Positions 16,999 through 25,979 of a stretch of 64,000 nt of DNA are shown piece by piece. Under the pieces are notes generated by a model that was given only the letters and a program-made list of their open reading frames with translations, had not been told where the DNA came from and did not search any database. Position 1 is the first letter of the stretch; each line of letters opens with the position of its first letter. Source of the stretch: Herbaspirillum huttiense (lineage in GTDB: Bacteria > Pseudomonadota > Gammaproteobacteria > Burkholderiales > Burkholderiaceae_D); the NCBI RefSeq assembly GCF_004367745.1, contig NZ_CP037993.1, positions 5,394,001 to 5,458,000 on the forward strand. Reading direction: 5' to 3'. Position numbers and translations under genes: made by a program.

Positions 16999-17014
16999 TG
17001 CAAAGCCTGTGCCA
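16999..17014 (-). promoter_or_regulatory. Sigma54 (-24/-12) promoter of the calA operon
   Basis: On the minus strand the sequence is TGGCAC-AGGCT-TTGCA, with the -24 element at 17014-17009 and the -12 element at 17003-16999. This matches the TGGCACG-N4-TTGCW consensus with only one deviation. It lies about 50 bp before the aldehyde dehydrogenase start and faces a sigma54-dependent activator gene. Confidence 0.85.
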
Positions 17015-17138
17015 CCGCGCTGCGCGCCATCCCATGCGGCTTCGCAGCAAGCTCATCCATCCGCGACGGGGACGGCCAGAGCAGGTTTTCGGGAGAGATT
17101 TTTGCTGCGATGGAGCAGAGTTCTTGATGCAGTGCAGC

Positions 17139-17154
17139 TTGCGCATTTGCGCAA
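17139..17154. promoter_or_regulatory. Proximal upstream activator site (UAS1)
   Basis: TTGCGCA-TT-TGCGCAA, a perfect 16-bp inverted repeat with the same size and layout as XylR/DmpR sites. Its centre is about 140 bp upstream of the -12 element. Confidence 0.65.
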
Positions 17155-17180
17155 ATTCGCCAACCATCAGCCCACTGAAT

Positions 17181-17196
17181 TTCATCATTTGATGAA
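17181..17196. promoter_or_regulatory. Distal upstream activator site (UAS2)
   Basis: TTCATCA-TT-TGATGAA, again a perfect 7-2-7 inverted repeat. Its centre is exactly 42 bp from that of the proximal site, four helical turns, so both lie on the same face of the DNA. The two share T..CA-TT-TG..A at matching positions. Confidence 0.65.
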
Positions 17197-17244
17197 CCGG
17201 GCCCGCGCCCGTCCCGCTTGTCCCTTTCCGCCAGGAGTTCGCCC

Positions 17245-19104
17245 ATGCCGCCATCCCAGCGTATTTCCCTTGCCGAGATGGTACGCAGCCAGGGCAGCGC
17301 CGCCGCCCCGGTGCAGCTGAGTTCGGCCAGCACCGACCGCTGGAGCGTGGATGCCCATCCGACCCTGGCGGACCTGAGCGAATGCCTGTTCTTCTCGCCC
17401 GGCGACGGCCGCATCTGGCTCAATGACCAGCGCATGCTGCTCATCCACAGCCGCAGCATGGGGACGCTGCGGCGCGAGCTGATCGACAATCTCGGCATCG
17501 ACAAGGCGCGCGGCCTGCTGACCCGCGCCGGCTACATCTCCGGCGCACGCGATGCGCAGCTGGTGCGCGAACGCTGGCCCGAGGCCGATCCCTCCACCAT
17601 CCTCATGGCCGGCACCCGGCTGCATACGCTGGAGGGGGTGGTCAAGGTAATCCCGGTCAGCTTCAGCTATGACCCCGACAGTGGCCGCTACGAGGGCGAA
17701 TTCCTGTGGCACAACTCCAGCGAAGCCGATGAACACCTGGCCGCCTACGGCGTCGCCACCGCGCCCTCGTGCTGGCAGCAGATCGGCTATGCCATCGGTT
17801 ATGTCAGCACGCTGCTGGGACATCTGGTGATCTTCCGCGAAGTGGAATGCCGCGCCATGGGCACGCCGCATTGCCGCGTGATCGGCAAATCGGCCGAACT
17901 GTGGAGCGATGCCGAAGACGACCTGCGCTACCTCAATGCCCAGGACTTCGTCGGCAGCGGCATGCTGGCCACCGATGGCGAAGCCGCCGCCAGCCACGGC
18001 GGGCTCAGCGCCGAAGCGGCGGAAGCCATGGAGGCTGATCTGACGCGCGCGCTGGTAGGCACTTCCTCGGCCTTCAACGCCGCCTGCCATCTGCTGAACC
18101 GGGTGGCACCGACGGATGCGACGGTACTCTTCACGGGCGAGTCGGGCGTGGGCAAGGAGCGCTTTGCACGCATGCTGCACCAGATCGGCCGGCGCGAACG
18201 CCAGCCCTTCGTGGCCATCAATTGCGCCGCCATTCCCGAGACGCTGATCGAGACAGAACTGTTTGGCGTCGAACGCGGTGCCTATACCGGGGCCACGCAA
18301 TCCCGCGCGGGCCGCTTCGAACTGGCCGACGGCGGTACGCTGTTCCTTGATGAAGTGGGAACCTTGAGCCTGGTGGCGCAAGGCAAGCTGCTGCGGGTGC
18401 TGCAGGAGGGTGAATTCGAACGCGTCGGTTCGACCCGTCCGCTCAAGGTCAAGGTACGGGTGGTGGCCGCGACCAATGAGGATCTGGCGGTGGCGGTACG
18501 GGAGGGGCGCTTCCGGCAGGACCTGTTCTTCCGCCTCAACGTGTTCCCGATCCACCTGCCTCCGCTGCGCGAGCGGCGCGACGACATTCCGCTGTTGATG
18601 AATCACTTCCTCAAGTTCTACGGGCAACGCCACGGGATTGCGGTACGCGGGTTCACGCAGCGTGCGGTGCAGGCGCTGCTCAACTACAGCTTCCCCGGCA
18701 ACATCCGCGAGTTGCAGAACCTGATCGAGCGCGGCGTGATCCTGGCGCAGGGGCATCCGCTGGATTTGCCGCATATGTTCATCAGCGGTGAGACGCTCAA
18801 TGACGAGGTGCTGTCGCTGGCCCTGCAGGGCGAAGGGGAAGGCGAGACCGGCACGCTCGCCGGGCGGCAGGGCGAGCGCAGGAAGGAAACTTCACATCAG
18901 CCTGAAGGCAGCCTGCTGGAGACGGTGCAGCAATGGCGCGGCGGCCGCAAGGAGGAAGGCGGCGCGCTCTCCCTGCCCGCGCTGGAGCAGACCCTGATCG
19001 CCGAGGCCATCGAACGGGCCGGCGGCAACCTGTCGGCGGCGGCACGCCTGCTTGGCATCACGCGGGCGCAGCTGGCGTACCGGCAACAGAAGCGGGAAAG
19101 TTAG
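17245..19104 (+). CDS. XylR/DmpR-type sigma54-dependent activator with V4R sensory domain
   Basis: 619 residues. Residues about 30-140 form the XylR_N part ([32 protein letters not shown]) and about 145-215 the V4R domain ([35 protein letters not shown]) that binds aromatic effectors. The AAA+ domain has Walker A GESGVGKE, a GAYTGA variant of the sigma54-contacting GAFTGA loop, and Walker [11 protein letters not shown]. The C-terminal Fis-type HTH is [20 protein letters not shown]. Effector binding would relieve repression of the ATPase and activate the divergent calA operon through the two palindromes. AGGAG precedes the ATG at 17245. Confidence 0.93.
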   Translation: MPPSQRISLAEMVRSQGSAAAPVQLSSASTDRWSVDAHPTLADLSECLFFSPGDGRIWLNDQRMLLIHSRSMGTLRRELIDNLGIDKARGLLTRAGYISGARDAQLVRERWPEADPSTILMAGTRLHTLEGVVKVIPVSFSYDPDSGRYEGEFLWHNSSEADEHLAAYGVATAPSCWQQIGYAIGYVSTLLGHLVIFREVECRAMGTPHCRVIGKSAELWSDAEDDLRYLNAQDFVGSGMLATDGEAAASHGGLSAEAAEAMEADLTRALVGTSSAFNAACHLLNRVAPTDATVLFTGESGVGKERFARMLHQIGRRERQPFVAINCAAIPETLIETELFGVERGAYTGATQSRAGRFELADGGTLFLDEVGTLSLVAQGKLLRVLQEGEFERVGSTRPLKVKVRVVAATNEDLAVAVREGRFRQDLFFRLNVFPIHLPPLRERRDDIPLLMNHFLKFYGQRHGIAVRGFTQRAVQALLNYSFPGNIRELQNLIERGVILAQGHPLDLPHMFISGETLNDEVLSLALQGEGEGETGTLAGRQGERRKETSHQPEGSLLETVQQWRGGRKEEGGALSLPALEQTLIAEAIERAGGNLSAAARLLGITRAQLAYRQQKRES

Positions 19105-19151
19105 GGAATGTGCGGGCATCTCCTGGCAGGCAGGAGACGAGACGAAGAGCG

Positions 19152-19433
19152 TCAGGCGACGTTCTTGTAGGGACTGGGACGGTCGGCCTCGTCGGCCACG
19201 ATCTGCATCTCGCCGATGCGGTTGCGCAGTTCTTCCCAGGGATGAATGGGCAGGTCCTTGTCGTGATGTTCGGATTGCCTGCGCGCGGACAGATCTTCCA
19301 CATCCTGCATCACGCGGTCCTGCCAGCGGTGTTCCAGCGCGATGAACAATGCAATGGCTGCCACCAACCCGACCGAACAGATGGCCAGGGCGGCGTAGAT
19401 GGCGTATTGCATGATGGTATCGAACCAGCCCAT
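19152..19433 (-). CDS. Small single-pass membrane protein, unknown
   Basis: 93 residues starting MGWFDTIMQYAIYAALAICS; one transmembrane helix (about 8-35) is followed by a charged tail with DRVMQDVEDLSARRQSEHHD. A purine-rich GAGGACGGGGAGGAC stretch precedes the ATG at 19433; a TTG ten codons upstream has no ribosome site. It is convergent with the sigma54 activator gene and not obviously connected with it. Not recognised. Confidence 0.55.
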   Translation of the reverse strand: MGWFDTIMQYAIYAALAICSVGLVAAIALFIALEHRWQDRVMQDVEDLSARRQSEHHDKDLPIHPWEELRNRIGEMQIVADEADRPSPYKNVA

Positions 19434-19630
19434 GTCCTCCCCGTCCTCGTTGTTTGATGGCAATACGGCGATGGTAGCTTGCGGATGGGTTGACGCCCAT
19501 CAGGAAATGACTGAGGCACCCCCGGCCACATGGGACCAAGCTCATCCACAGGAACCCGCGCTGCCAGCGGGCGGTCTGCCGTTCAGGCGCAGACTGCACG
19601 GTGCGCCTCGTCTCGCACACGGAGCCCTCG

Positions 19631-21064
19631 ATGATTGCCACCCCATCCGCCACCATCCCTGCCCGCCTCGACCGCCTGCCCTGGTCACGCTGGCATTGGC
19701 GCGTGGTCATCGCCTTGGGCGTGGCCTGGGTGCTGGACGGGCTGGAAGTCACGCTGGTCGGCTCGCTGGGCAGCGTGCTGGAGCGCAGCGATACGCTGGC
19801 GCTCGATGCGGCGCAGGTCGGCTGGACCGGCTCGCTCTACATCGCCGGTACCGTGCTGGGCGCGCTGGTCTTCGGCCGCCTCACCGACCGGCTGGGACGC
19901 AAGCGGCTCTTCATGCTCACGCTGATGCTGTACATGGCGGCGACACTGGCCACCGCGTTTGCGCAGGATTTCCTGTTCCTGGCGCTGTGCCGCTTCGTGA
20001 CTGGCCTGGGCATCGGCGGCGAATACGCGGCCATCAATTCCGCCATTGATGAGCTGGTACCGGCGCGCGTGCGCGGACGGGTCAATCTCATCATCAACGC
20101 CAGTTTCTGGATCGGGGCGGCACTGGGTGCCGGGCTGTCGCTGGTGATCCTCGATCCGCAGGTGATGGGTGCGGCACTGGGCTGGCGCGCCTGCTTCCTG
20201 CTGGGAGCCGTGCTCGCAGTGGCTGTGCTGCTGGTGCGACGGCATGTGCCGGAGAGTCCGCGCTGGCTGCTCATGCACGGCCGCCACGCCGAAGCCGAAG
20301 CCGTGGTGCGCCGGATCGAAGCGGAGGTCGAGCAGCAACATGGCCCCCTGCCCGCCGTGGAACACGCCCCGAGCGCATCGACCCAAAGTGGTACGGCAGG
20401 CAGCGGCATGCTGCCCTGGCACGAGATCGCCCACGTGCTGCTGCATCGCTATCGCCAGCGCAGCGTGATGGTGGCCCTGATGATGGTGGCCCAGGCCTTT
20501 GTCTACAACGCCATCTTCTTTACCTACTCGCTGGTGCTCACGCGCTTCTTCCAGGTGCCGGACCATCGCGTGGCGCTCTACATCTTCCCGTTTGCGCTGG
20601 GCAATGTGCTCGGGCCGCTGCTGTTGGGCCATCTGTTCGACAGCATCGGCCGTCGCCGCATGATTGCGGCCACTTACCTGCTCTCCGGTGCAGGATTGGC
20701 CGCCACGGCCTGGGCCTTCAATGCCGGGATGCTGGATGCGCGTTCACTGGCGCTGTGCTGGAGCGCAGTATTCTTCGTGGCCTCGGCGGCGGCCAGCTCG
20801 GCCTACCTGACGGCCAGTGAGGTATTCCCGCTGCGCATGCGTGCCATGGCCATTTCGATTTTCTATGCCATCGGGACCGGCGTGGGCGGATTCATTGCGC
20901 CGGTGCTGCTGGGCTGGCTCATCGCCAGTGGTGACCGCCATGCAGTGGCAGCGGGCTATGCGCTGGGCGCATGCCTGGCGCTGCTGGCCGGGGTGTGCGC
21001 GCTACGCTTTGCGGTGGACGCAGAACGGCGCACGCTGGAAGAGGTGGCGGAGTGGAAATCCTGA
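19631..21064 (+). CDS. MFS transporter, metabolite:H+ symporter / sugar-porter type
   Basis: 477 residues, about 12 membrane segments. Loop 2-3 has GRLTDRLGRKRLF, the end of helix 6 has VPESPRWLLMHGR and loop 8-9 has LFDSIGRRRM, the classical MFS motifs of the sugar porter and aromatic-acid/H+ symporter groups. Helix 4-5 carries RFVTGLGIGGEYAAINSAIDE. The substrate is not deducible. CGGAG precedes the ATG at 19631. It stands alone, convergent with the helicase gene downstream. Confidence 0.85.
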   Translation: MIATPSATIPARLDRLPWSRWHWRVVIALGVAWVLDGLEVTLVGSLGSVLERSDTLALDAAQVGWTGSLYIAGTVLGALVFGRLTDRLGRKRLFMLTLMLYMAATLATAFAQDFLFLALCRFVTGLGIGGEYAAINSAIDELVPARVRGRVNLIINASFWIGAALGAGLSLVILDPQVMGAALGWRACFLLGAVLAVAVLLVRRHVPESPRWLLMHGRHAEAEAVVRRIEAEVEQQHGPLPAVEHAPSASTQSGTAGSGMLPWHEIAHVLLHRYRQRSVMVALMMVAQAFVYNAIFFTYSLVLTRFFQVPDHRVALYIFPFALGNVLGPLLLGHLFDSIGRRRMIAATYLLSGAGLAATAWAFNAGMLDARSLALCWSAVFFVASAAASSAYLTASEVFPLRMRAMAISIFYAIGTGVGGFIAPVLLGWLIASGDRHAVAAGYALGACLALLAGVCALRFAVDAERRTLEEVAEWKS

Positions 21065-21106
21065 ATGCCTGAGCTGATGATGAAGCTGTTCAGTCATCAG
21101 CCGCGC

Positions 21107-23596
21107 TTATGACAGGATTTTTTCCGCAATGCCCGCCCCCAGCGGTGCCAGCAAAGCCTGCAATTCCTCTTCGCCGAACTTGATGGTGGCGGTGTCATCG
21201 CGCCCCAGCATGCCCTCGGCCAGCGCCGACTTGCGCGTTTGCAGTTCGAGCAGGCGCTCTTCGATACTCCCCTCGATGACCAGCTTGTAAACGAACACCT
21301 GGCGCGTCTGCCCCAACCGGTGTGCGCGGGCAATGGCCTGCTCTTCCACGGCCGGGTTCCACCAGGGATCGGCCAGCACCACGGTATCGGCAGCGGTCAG
21401 GTTCAGGCCGACGCCGCCCACCTTCAGGCTCACCAGCATGATCGGCACTTCACCTTGCTGGAAGCGGGAGATCACACCGCTGCGGGCAGCCGGTTCGGTG
21501 TCGCCGGTCAACATCAGGCAGGGCAATTGCAGCGCCTGCAGTTCGGCTTCGATCAGGGCCAGCATGCTGGTGAATTGCGAGAACAGCAGAATGCGCCGCC
21601 CCTCCTCCACCAGCGCGGGCAAGGTATCGCGCAGCCACTCGATCTTGGCGCGCTCCAGTCCACGCGGCATGCGGCCCTGCTTCAGCAGGTAGGGATCGCA
21701 GCAGACCTGGCGCAGCTTGAGCAGCGCATCCATCACCGACACCTGGCTGCTGCCCAGGCCGCGCCGTTCCAGCGCGCGGCGGACCTGCTTGTCGGCGGCG
21801 ATGCGCACGCTCTCGTAGAGCTCGCGCTGGCGGCCCTGCAGTTGCAGGCGTTCGACAATCTCGATGCGCGCCGGCAGCTCCTGCAGCACATCCTCTTTGC
21901 GCCGGCGCAGGATGAAGGGGCGCACGCGCTGGGCCAGCAGGCGCGCACGGACGGTCTCGCCCTGCTGCTCGATGGGCTTGCGCCAGAGCCGCGCGAAGCT
22001 GCGTGCATCCCCCAAGAAGCCCGGCATGAGGAAATGGAACTGGCTCCACAATTCGCCGAGATGGTTTTCCAGCGGCGTGCCGGTCATGCAGAGCCGATGA
22101 CGTGCGTGCAGACGGCGTGCGGCGGCAGTGCTGCGGGCAGCGGCGTTCTTGATGGTCTGCGCCTCGTCCAGCACCAGCAGGTGAAAGCGCAGCGACAGCA
22201 GCAGGTCGAGATCGCGCCACAGCAGCGGATAGGTGGTCAGCACCAGGTCGGCCTGTCCCTGCGCAATGGCGCTGACATGGCGCGCACGGTCCTCGCCATG
22301 CAGCACCTGCACGCGCAGGGCCGGGGCGATGCGCTGCGCTTCCTGCTGCCAGTTGAACAGCAGCGAGGTCGGCACCACCACCAGCGCGGGCAGGTCGAGC
22401 CGGCCGGCCTGTCGTTCGATGAGCAGATGGGCCAGCACCTGCGCCGTCTTGCCCAGGCCCATGTCGTCAGCCAGGATGCCGGCCAGGCCATGCTGGCGCA
22501 GGTACTGCATCCAGGCCACACCCTGCAGCTGGTAACCGCGCAAGGTCAGGCCCAATCCTGCCGGGGGTGCCACCGGTTGAACGCTGCCGGCGGCACGCAG
22601 CCGCTGTGCGAGTTGCAGCACGCCGGCAGCGCCGCTCATGTGCCACGGCGCACCGCCTTCCAGCAGCTGGAGATCGGCCTGCAGGCTGTGCAGGCGATGG
22701 GCATCCCAAGGCGAGAGTTGCAGCGGTCCGTCCTTGCGCTTGAGGTCCACCAGCAGATCCAGCAAGGACAGCACCACCGCCTTGAGCGGACCGGCCATGG
22801 CATCGATACGGCGGCCGCCCGGTGCACGCAGCGAGATCACGGCATGCGGATCCATGCGCTCCACCTGTTGCGCATCGGCCCAGCGCGGGTCGCGCCGCAA
22901 CAGGTCGGCCACCATCGGTGCCACATCCAGGGTCTGGCCATCGACCTCGATGCCCATAGCCAGCAGCCAGCGGCCACTGGGGTCGAGGCCGTCGAAGATC
23001 TCGCTGGAGAAGGCGCGCGGCTGCAGGGGCGCGGCCACCTCGCGCGCGCTGAGCTCACCGGTCTCGCTGCTGACGATGAAGCGCCACGCCGTGACCGGCA
23101 CACTCTCATGCGCAAACCCCGGCCGCACGCGCAAGGTCCAGCCCTGCTGCTGCAGACGCGGGGCCTGGTCGGCCCAGAAGTCGCCGAAGGCGTCTTCCAG
23201 CATCAGGGTCCAGAGCAGACCGGCGTCATGCAGGGGATTCTCGGCACGCCATTGCAAGGCATCCTCGCGCAAGGGCAGCAGGCCCATCTCGCGAATGCTC
23301 TCCAGTGCCGCGGCCTCGGCGGCGTGGTTGCGCGTGACATGCGCCGGCGTGTAACCGGCTTCGTCATCGGGGTGACCCACAGGGGCCGGCATGCTCCAGC
23401 GCTGCGCGCCCTCACCATAGACCCAGTCGATCTGCGCCACCGTCACCATGCCGCCACGCGGCCCGAACAGGCCGTGCGCGCGCATGCCCAGCAAGCCCTC
23501 ACCACGGGTGAGCGTCTGCAAGGTCAGGCGAGGATGAAATGCACTGGAGGAAGGTGAAGCAGGCATGCGGCCGATGAAAAACGGGGAAGCGGCCAT
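21107..23596 (-). CDS. SNF2-family DEAD/DEAH-box helicase
   Basis: 829 residues. The N-terminal 350 are a poorly conserved region. The SNF2 motor follows: motif I ADDMGLGKTAQV, motif II VLDEAQTI, motif III MTGTPLENHLGELWSQF, then the C-terminal lobe with LLFSQFTSML and VGGVGLNLTAADTVVLADPWWNP, ending with AIARAHRLGQTRQVFVYKL (motif VI). Such bacterial Swi2/Snf2 proteins are DNA translocases of uncertain role in transcription or repair. The start is uncertain between 23596 and 23566; neither has a strong ribosome site. Confidence 0.9.
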   Translation of the reverse strand: MAASPFFIGRMPASPSSSAFHPRLTLQTLTRGEGLLGMRAHGLFGPRGGMVTVAQIDWVYGEGAQRWSMPAPVGHPDDEAGYTPAHVTRNHAAEAAALESIREMGLLPLREDALQWRAENPLHDAGLLWTLMLEDAFGDFWADQAPRLQQQGWTLRVRPGFAHESVPVTAWRFIVSSETGELSAREVAAPLQPRAFSSEIFDGLDPSGRWLLAMGIEVDGQTLDVAPMVADLLRRDPRWADAQQVERMDPHAVISLRAPGGRRIDAMAGPLKAVVLSLLDLLVDLKRKDGPLQLSPWDAHRLHSLQADLQLLEGGAPWHMSGAAGVLQLAQRLRAAGSVQPVAPPAGLGLTLRGYQLQGVAWMQYLRQHGLAGILADDMGLGKTAQVLAHLLIERQAGRLDLPALVVVPTSLLFNWQQEAQRIAPALRVQVLHGEDRARHVSAIAQGQADLVLTTYPLLWRDLDLLLSLRFHLLVLDEAQTIKNAAARSTAAARRLHARHRLCMTGTPLENHLGELWSQFHFLMPGFLGDARSFARLWRKPIEQQGETVRARLLAQRVRPFILRRRKEDVLQELPARIEIVERLQLQGRQRELYESVRIAADKQVRRALERRGLGSSQVSVMDALLKLRQVCCDPYLLKQGRMPRGLERAKIEWLRDTLPALVEEGRRILLFSQFTSMLALIEAELQALQLPCLMLTGDTEPAARSGVISRFQQGEVPIMLVSLKVGGVGLNLTAADTVVLADPWWNPAVEEQAIARAHRLGQTRQVFVYKLVIEGSIEERLLELQTRKSALAEGMLGRDDTATIKFGEEELQALLAPLGAGIAEKILS

Positions 23597-23686
23597 TGTA
23601 GGGCGCTTCAGGCCGGGTGTGCAGGAACGCGGGGAAACTGGCTGGGGTCATGCGCATGCGCTCAGCGCATGCCAGCGATGGGAGGC

Positions 23687-23866
23687 TTACTTCGCAGGCG
23701 GCGTGATGCAGAAGTCCAGCATGCCGAACGGCGTGCGGCCTTCACCGGTAGCCCATACCCACACGGCCCAGCACAGCAGGCCGCACACCAGCAGCAGGGC
23801 CAGCAGGATGTGCAGTCCGGATGCCTTGCGCAGGAAGCCTTCGACGCGGTCAAACAGGGCAGTCAT
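23687..23866 (-). CDS. Very small membrane protein, unknown
   Basis: 59 residues, MTALFDRVEGFLRKASGLHI followed by a transmembrane helix (LLALLLVCGLLCWAVWVWA) and a C-terminal PFGMLDFCITPPAK. The ribosome site is weak, so the call rests on composition and on the good helix. A GC-rich hairpin (GCATGCGC-TCA-GCGCATGC, 23654-23672) lies between its end and the helicase start region and may terminate it. Confidence 0.45.
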   Translation of the reverse strand: MTALFDRVEGFLRKASGLHILLALLLVCGLLCWAVWVWATGEGRTPFGMLDFCITPPAK

Positions 23867-24033
23867 GGGAATAGATGCAGAAATGGAATAACTCGGAGTA
23901 CCCCATTGTAGCGAAGCCCCCGGACCGATGAAATGGGACAAATTGCCGCAGTGTCAGGCTGGCAATATCCTTGCGGGGCCGCTTGGCCGGGGCTCTGTTA
24001 CCCTAGCGCATTCTTCTCAAGGCGTTCGCCACC

Positions 24034-24564
24034 ATGACCACTGCCCTGCTCATCATCGACGTCCAGCAAGCCCTGTGCGCCGGCCCTGAAGCCGTCGACA
24101 ACGGCGAGACCACGATTGCCAGCATCAACCTGCTCTCGGCCCATGCACGTGCGGCAGGTGTACCGGTGATCTTCGTGCAGCACGAAGACAGCGGCAGCTT
24201 GCAGCACGACAGTGCCGGATGGCAACTTGCGGACGGGCTGCATCATCAGGCCGAGGATCTTTACCTGCGCAAGCGCGGATCGGACGCCTTCCACCAGACG
24301 GCCCTGGAATCGCTGCTGCGCGAACGTGACGTGACCCGCCTGGTGATCTGCGGCATGCAGACCGAGTTCTGCGTGGAATCCACCGTGCGTCGCGCACTGG
24401 CGCTGGGCTTTCCGGTAACGCTGGCGGCAGGGGCACACACCACCGCGCCCAACGGCGTGTTGCCAGTGGATCAGGTGGTGGCCCATCATCAGGCCACGCT
24501 GTCCAATCTGGGGGCGTATGGCGTGCGCACCACCGTCACGGCGGCCGGCGATATCGCTTTCTGA
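24034..24564 (+). CDS. Isochorismatase-family cysteine hydrolase
   Basis: 176 residues. The catalytic triad is visible as D9 in TALLIIDVQQALC, a lysine in LYLRKRGSDAFHQT and the cysteine in VICGMQTEFCVESTVRRA, so it should be an active amidase-type hydrolase. The family includes nicotinamidases, isochorismatases and N-carbamoyl hydrolases; this short version is the YecD/EntB-like type without a clear substrate. It is convergent with an amino-acid dehydrogenase gene 9 bp away. Confidence 0.85.
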   Translation: MTTALLIIDVQQALCAGPEAVDNGETTIASINLLSAHARAAGVPVIFVQHEDSGSLQHDSAGWQLADGLHHQAEDLYLRKRGSDAFHQTALESLLRERDVTRLVICGMQTEFCVESTVRRALALGFPVTLAAGAHTTAPNGVLPVDQVVAHHQATLSNLGAYGVRTTVTAAGDIAF

Positions 24565-24573
24565 GACCGGCCC

Positions 24574-25860
24574 TCAGAAGCGCTGCGGACTGAAGGGTGC
24601 CAGGTCGATCTCCGGCACCTCCCCCGCCAGCAACTGCGCGGCGATGCGTCCGGTGCGTGCCGAGCAACCCAGGCCGATGTGGCCGTGGCCATAGGCATGG
24701 ATGATGTCGGCACTGGCGCTGGCCGGGCCGATGCAGGGCATGCCGTCGGGCGTGCTGGGGCGGCGGCCCAGCCAGTATTTCACGTCCTCCGCCGGCAGCG
24801 TGCGCGGCAGGCCGGGGAAGAGTTTCAGGGCGATGTCGCGCATGATCTCGCCGCGCCGCCAGTCCGGTGCCGCCTCGAAGGAGGCAAACTCGACCTGGCC
24901 GGCAATGCGCAAGCCGGTTTCCATCTGGGTCGCAATGACCTTGAATTCAGACACCATCATCGGCGTGCGCGCTCGCGCCTCTTGGTCGTGCCCGCCAATG
25001 ACGGCGTGATAGCCGCGCTCGCTCTCCAGCTGCACCTGATCGCCAGCGGCAGCCGCCAGCGCCTTTGAGCGTGCACCGGCGCAGATGACGGCGGCATCGC
25101 AGGCGATCTCGCCCTGTTCGGTCAGCACGGCCGTCAAGCGTCCCTGCTCCACGCGGAAACCCGTGGCCCGGCCCTCGACACGGCTTGCACCGCGTGCCAG
25201 GACATGCGCCTGCAAGGCCTGCAGATAAGCAGCAGGATTGCGGCAATGACCGGCCTCGTCGACCTGTACTGCAAAGCCGAAGGCCGGATCCAGATCCGGT
25301 TCGCGTTCACGCAGCGCCGCGCCTTCCACCTCCTGCCACTGGATGCCCAGCTCGCGGCGCACACCCCAGCCGAAAGCATCATTGTCGAAATGCTGGCGCG
25401 AACGGTAGACGTGCAGCACGCCCGAGGTATCGATCAGGTGCGCCACACCGGCGCGCTGCGCCACCTCCAGATGCAGGCGGCGGGCATCGGCCACCAGCGT
25501 GCGCAAGGCGCGTGCGGTGGTGCGGATGCGATCACGGCGCGCGCTGGCAAGGTTGCGCAGCAGCCAGGGCGTCAGGCGCGGCAGGTAGCGCCAGCGGATC
25601 GACAGGGGACCGAGCGGATCCATCAGATAGCCGGGGACTTTCTTCCACATCCCCGGCTCCACCGGCGGGATCACCGAATGCGAGGAGAGCCAGCCGGCAT
25701 TGCCATAGCTGGACGCCTCCTCGCTGCCGGCCGGATTGAAATCCAGCAGGGTCACCTGCAAGCCCTGGTCCAGCGCGTGGATGGCAGTCATGAGACCGAC
25801 GGCACCGGTGCCGATGATCACGGCATGGCGGGGAAAGACAATGGCGGAGGAAGTGGACAT
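24574..25860 (-). CDS. FAD-dependent D-amino-acid dehydrogenase-like oxidoreductase (DadA family)
   Basis: 428 residues of DAO fold. The FAD-binding Rossmann motif is AVIIGTGAVGLMTAIHALDQ, followed by LLDFNPAGSEEASSYGNAG, and the C-terminal FAD contact is AYGHGHIGLGCSARTGRIAAQ. Family members oxidise D-amino acids or related amines and pass electrons to the respiratory chain. No dad-type racemase is adjacent, so the substrate is open. I chose the ATG at 25860; a start nine codons earlier is possible and neither has a strong ribosome site. Confidence 0.85.
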   Translation of the reverse strand: MSTSSAIVFPRHAVIIGTGAVGLMTAIHALDQGLQVTLLDFNPAGSEEASSYGNAGWLSSHSVIPPVEPGMWKKVPGYLMDPLGPLSIRWRYLPRLTPWLLRNLASARRDRIRTTARALRTLVADARRLHLEVAQRAGVAHLIDTSGVLHVYRSRQHFDNDAFGWGVRRELGIQWQEVEGAALREREPDLDPAFGFAVQVDEAGHCRNPAAYLQALQAHVLARGASRVEGRATGFRVEQGRLTAVLTEQGEIACDAAVICAGARSKALAAAAGDQVQLESERGYHAVIGGHDQEARARTPMMVSEFKVIATQMETGLRIAGQVEFASFEAAPDWRRGEIMRDIALKLFPGLPRTLPAEDVKYWLGRRPSTPDGMPCIGPASASADIIHAYGHGHIGLGCSARTGRIAAQLLAGEVPEIDLAPFSPQRF

Positions 25861-25979
25861 GGCGGGATGTGCGATGCAAAGCAGCATGATACGAGAAGCG
25901 CGCGCGTCCGTCAGGATCGCGCATGGCGCGTCCTGCGGCTTCGCTCGGCTCCATCACGGATCACGCTTCTCCAACGCGA

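Noticed and set aside
21239..23557. 772-codon plus-strand frame opposite the SNF2 helicase
   Set aside because: Shadow frame; the helicase motifs are all on the minus strand.
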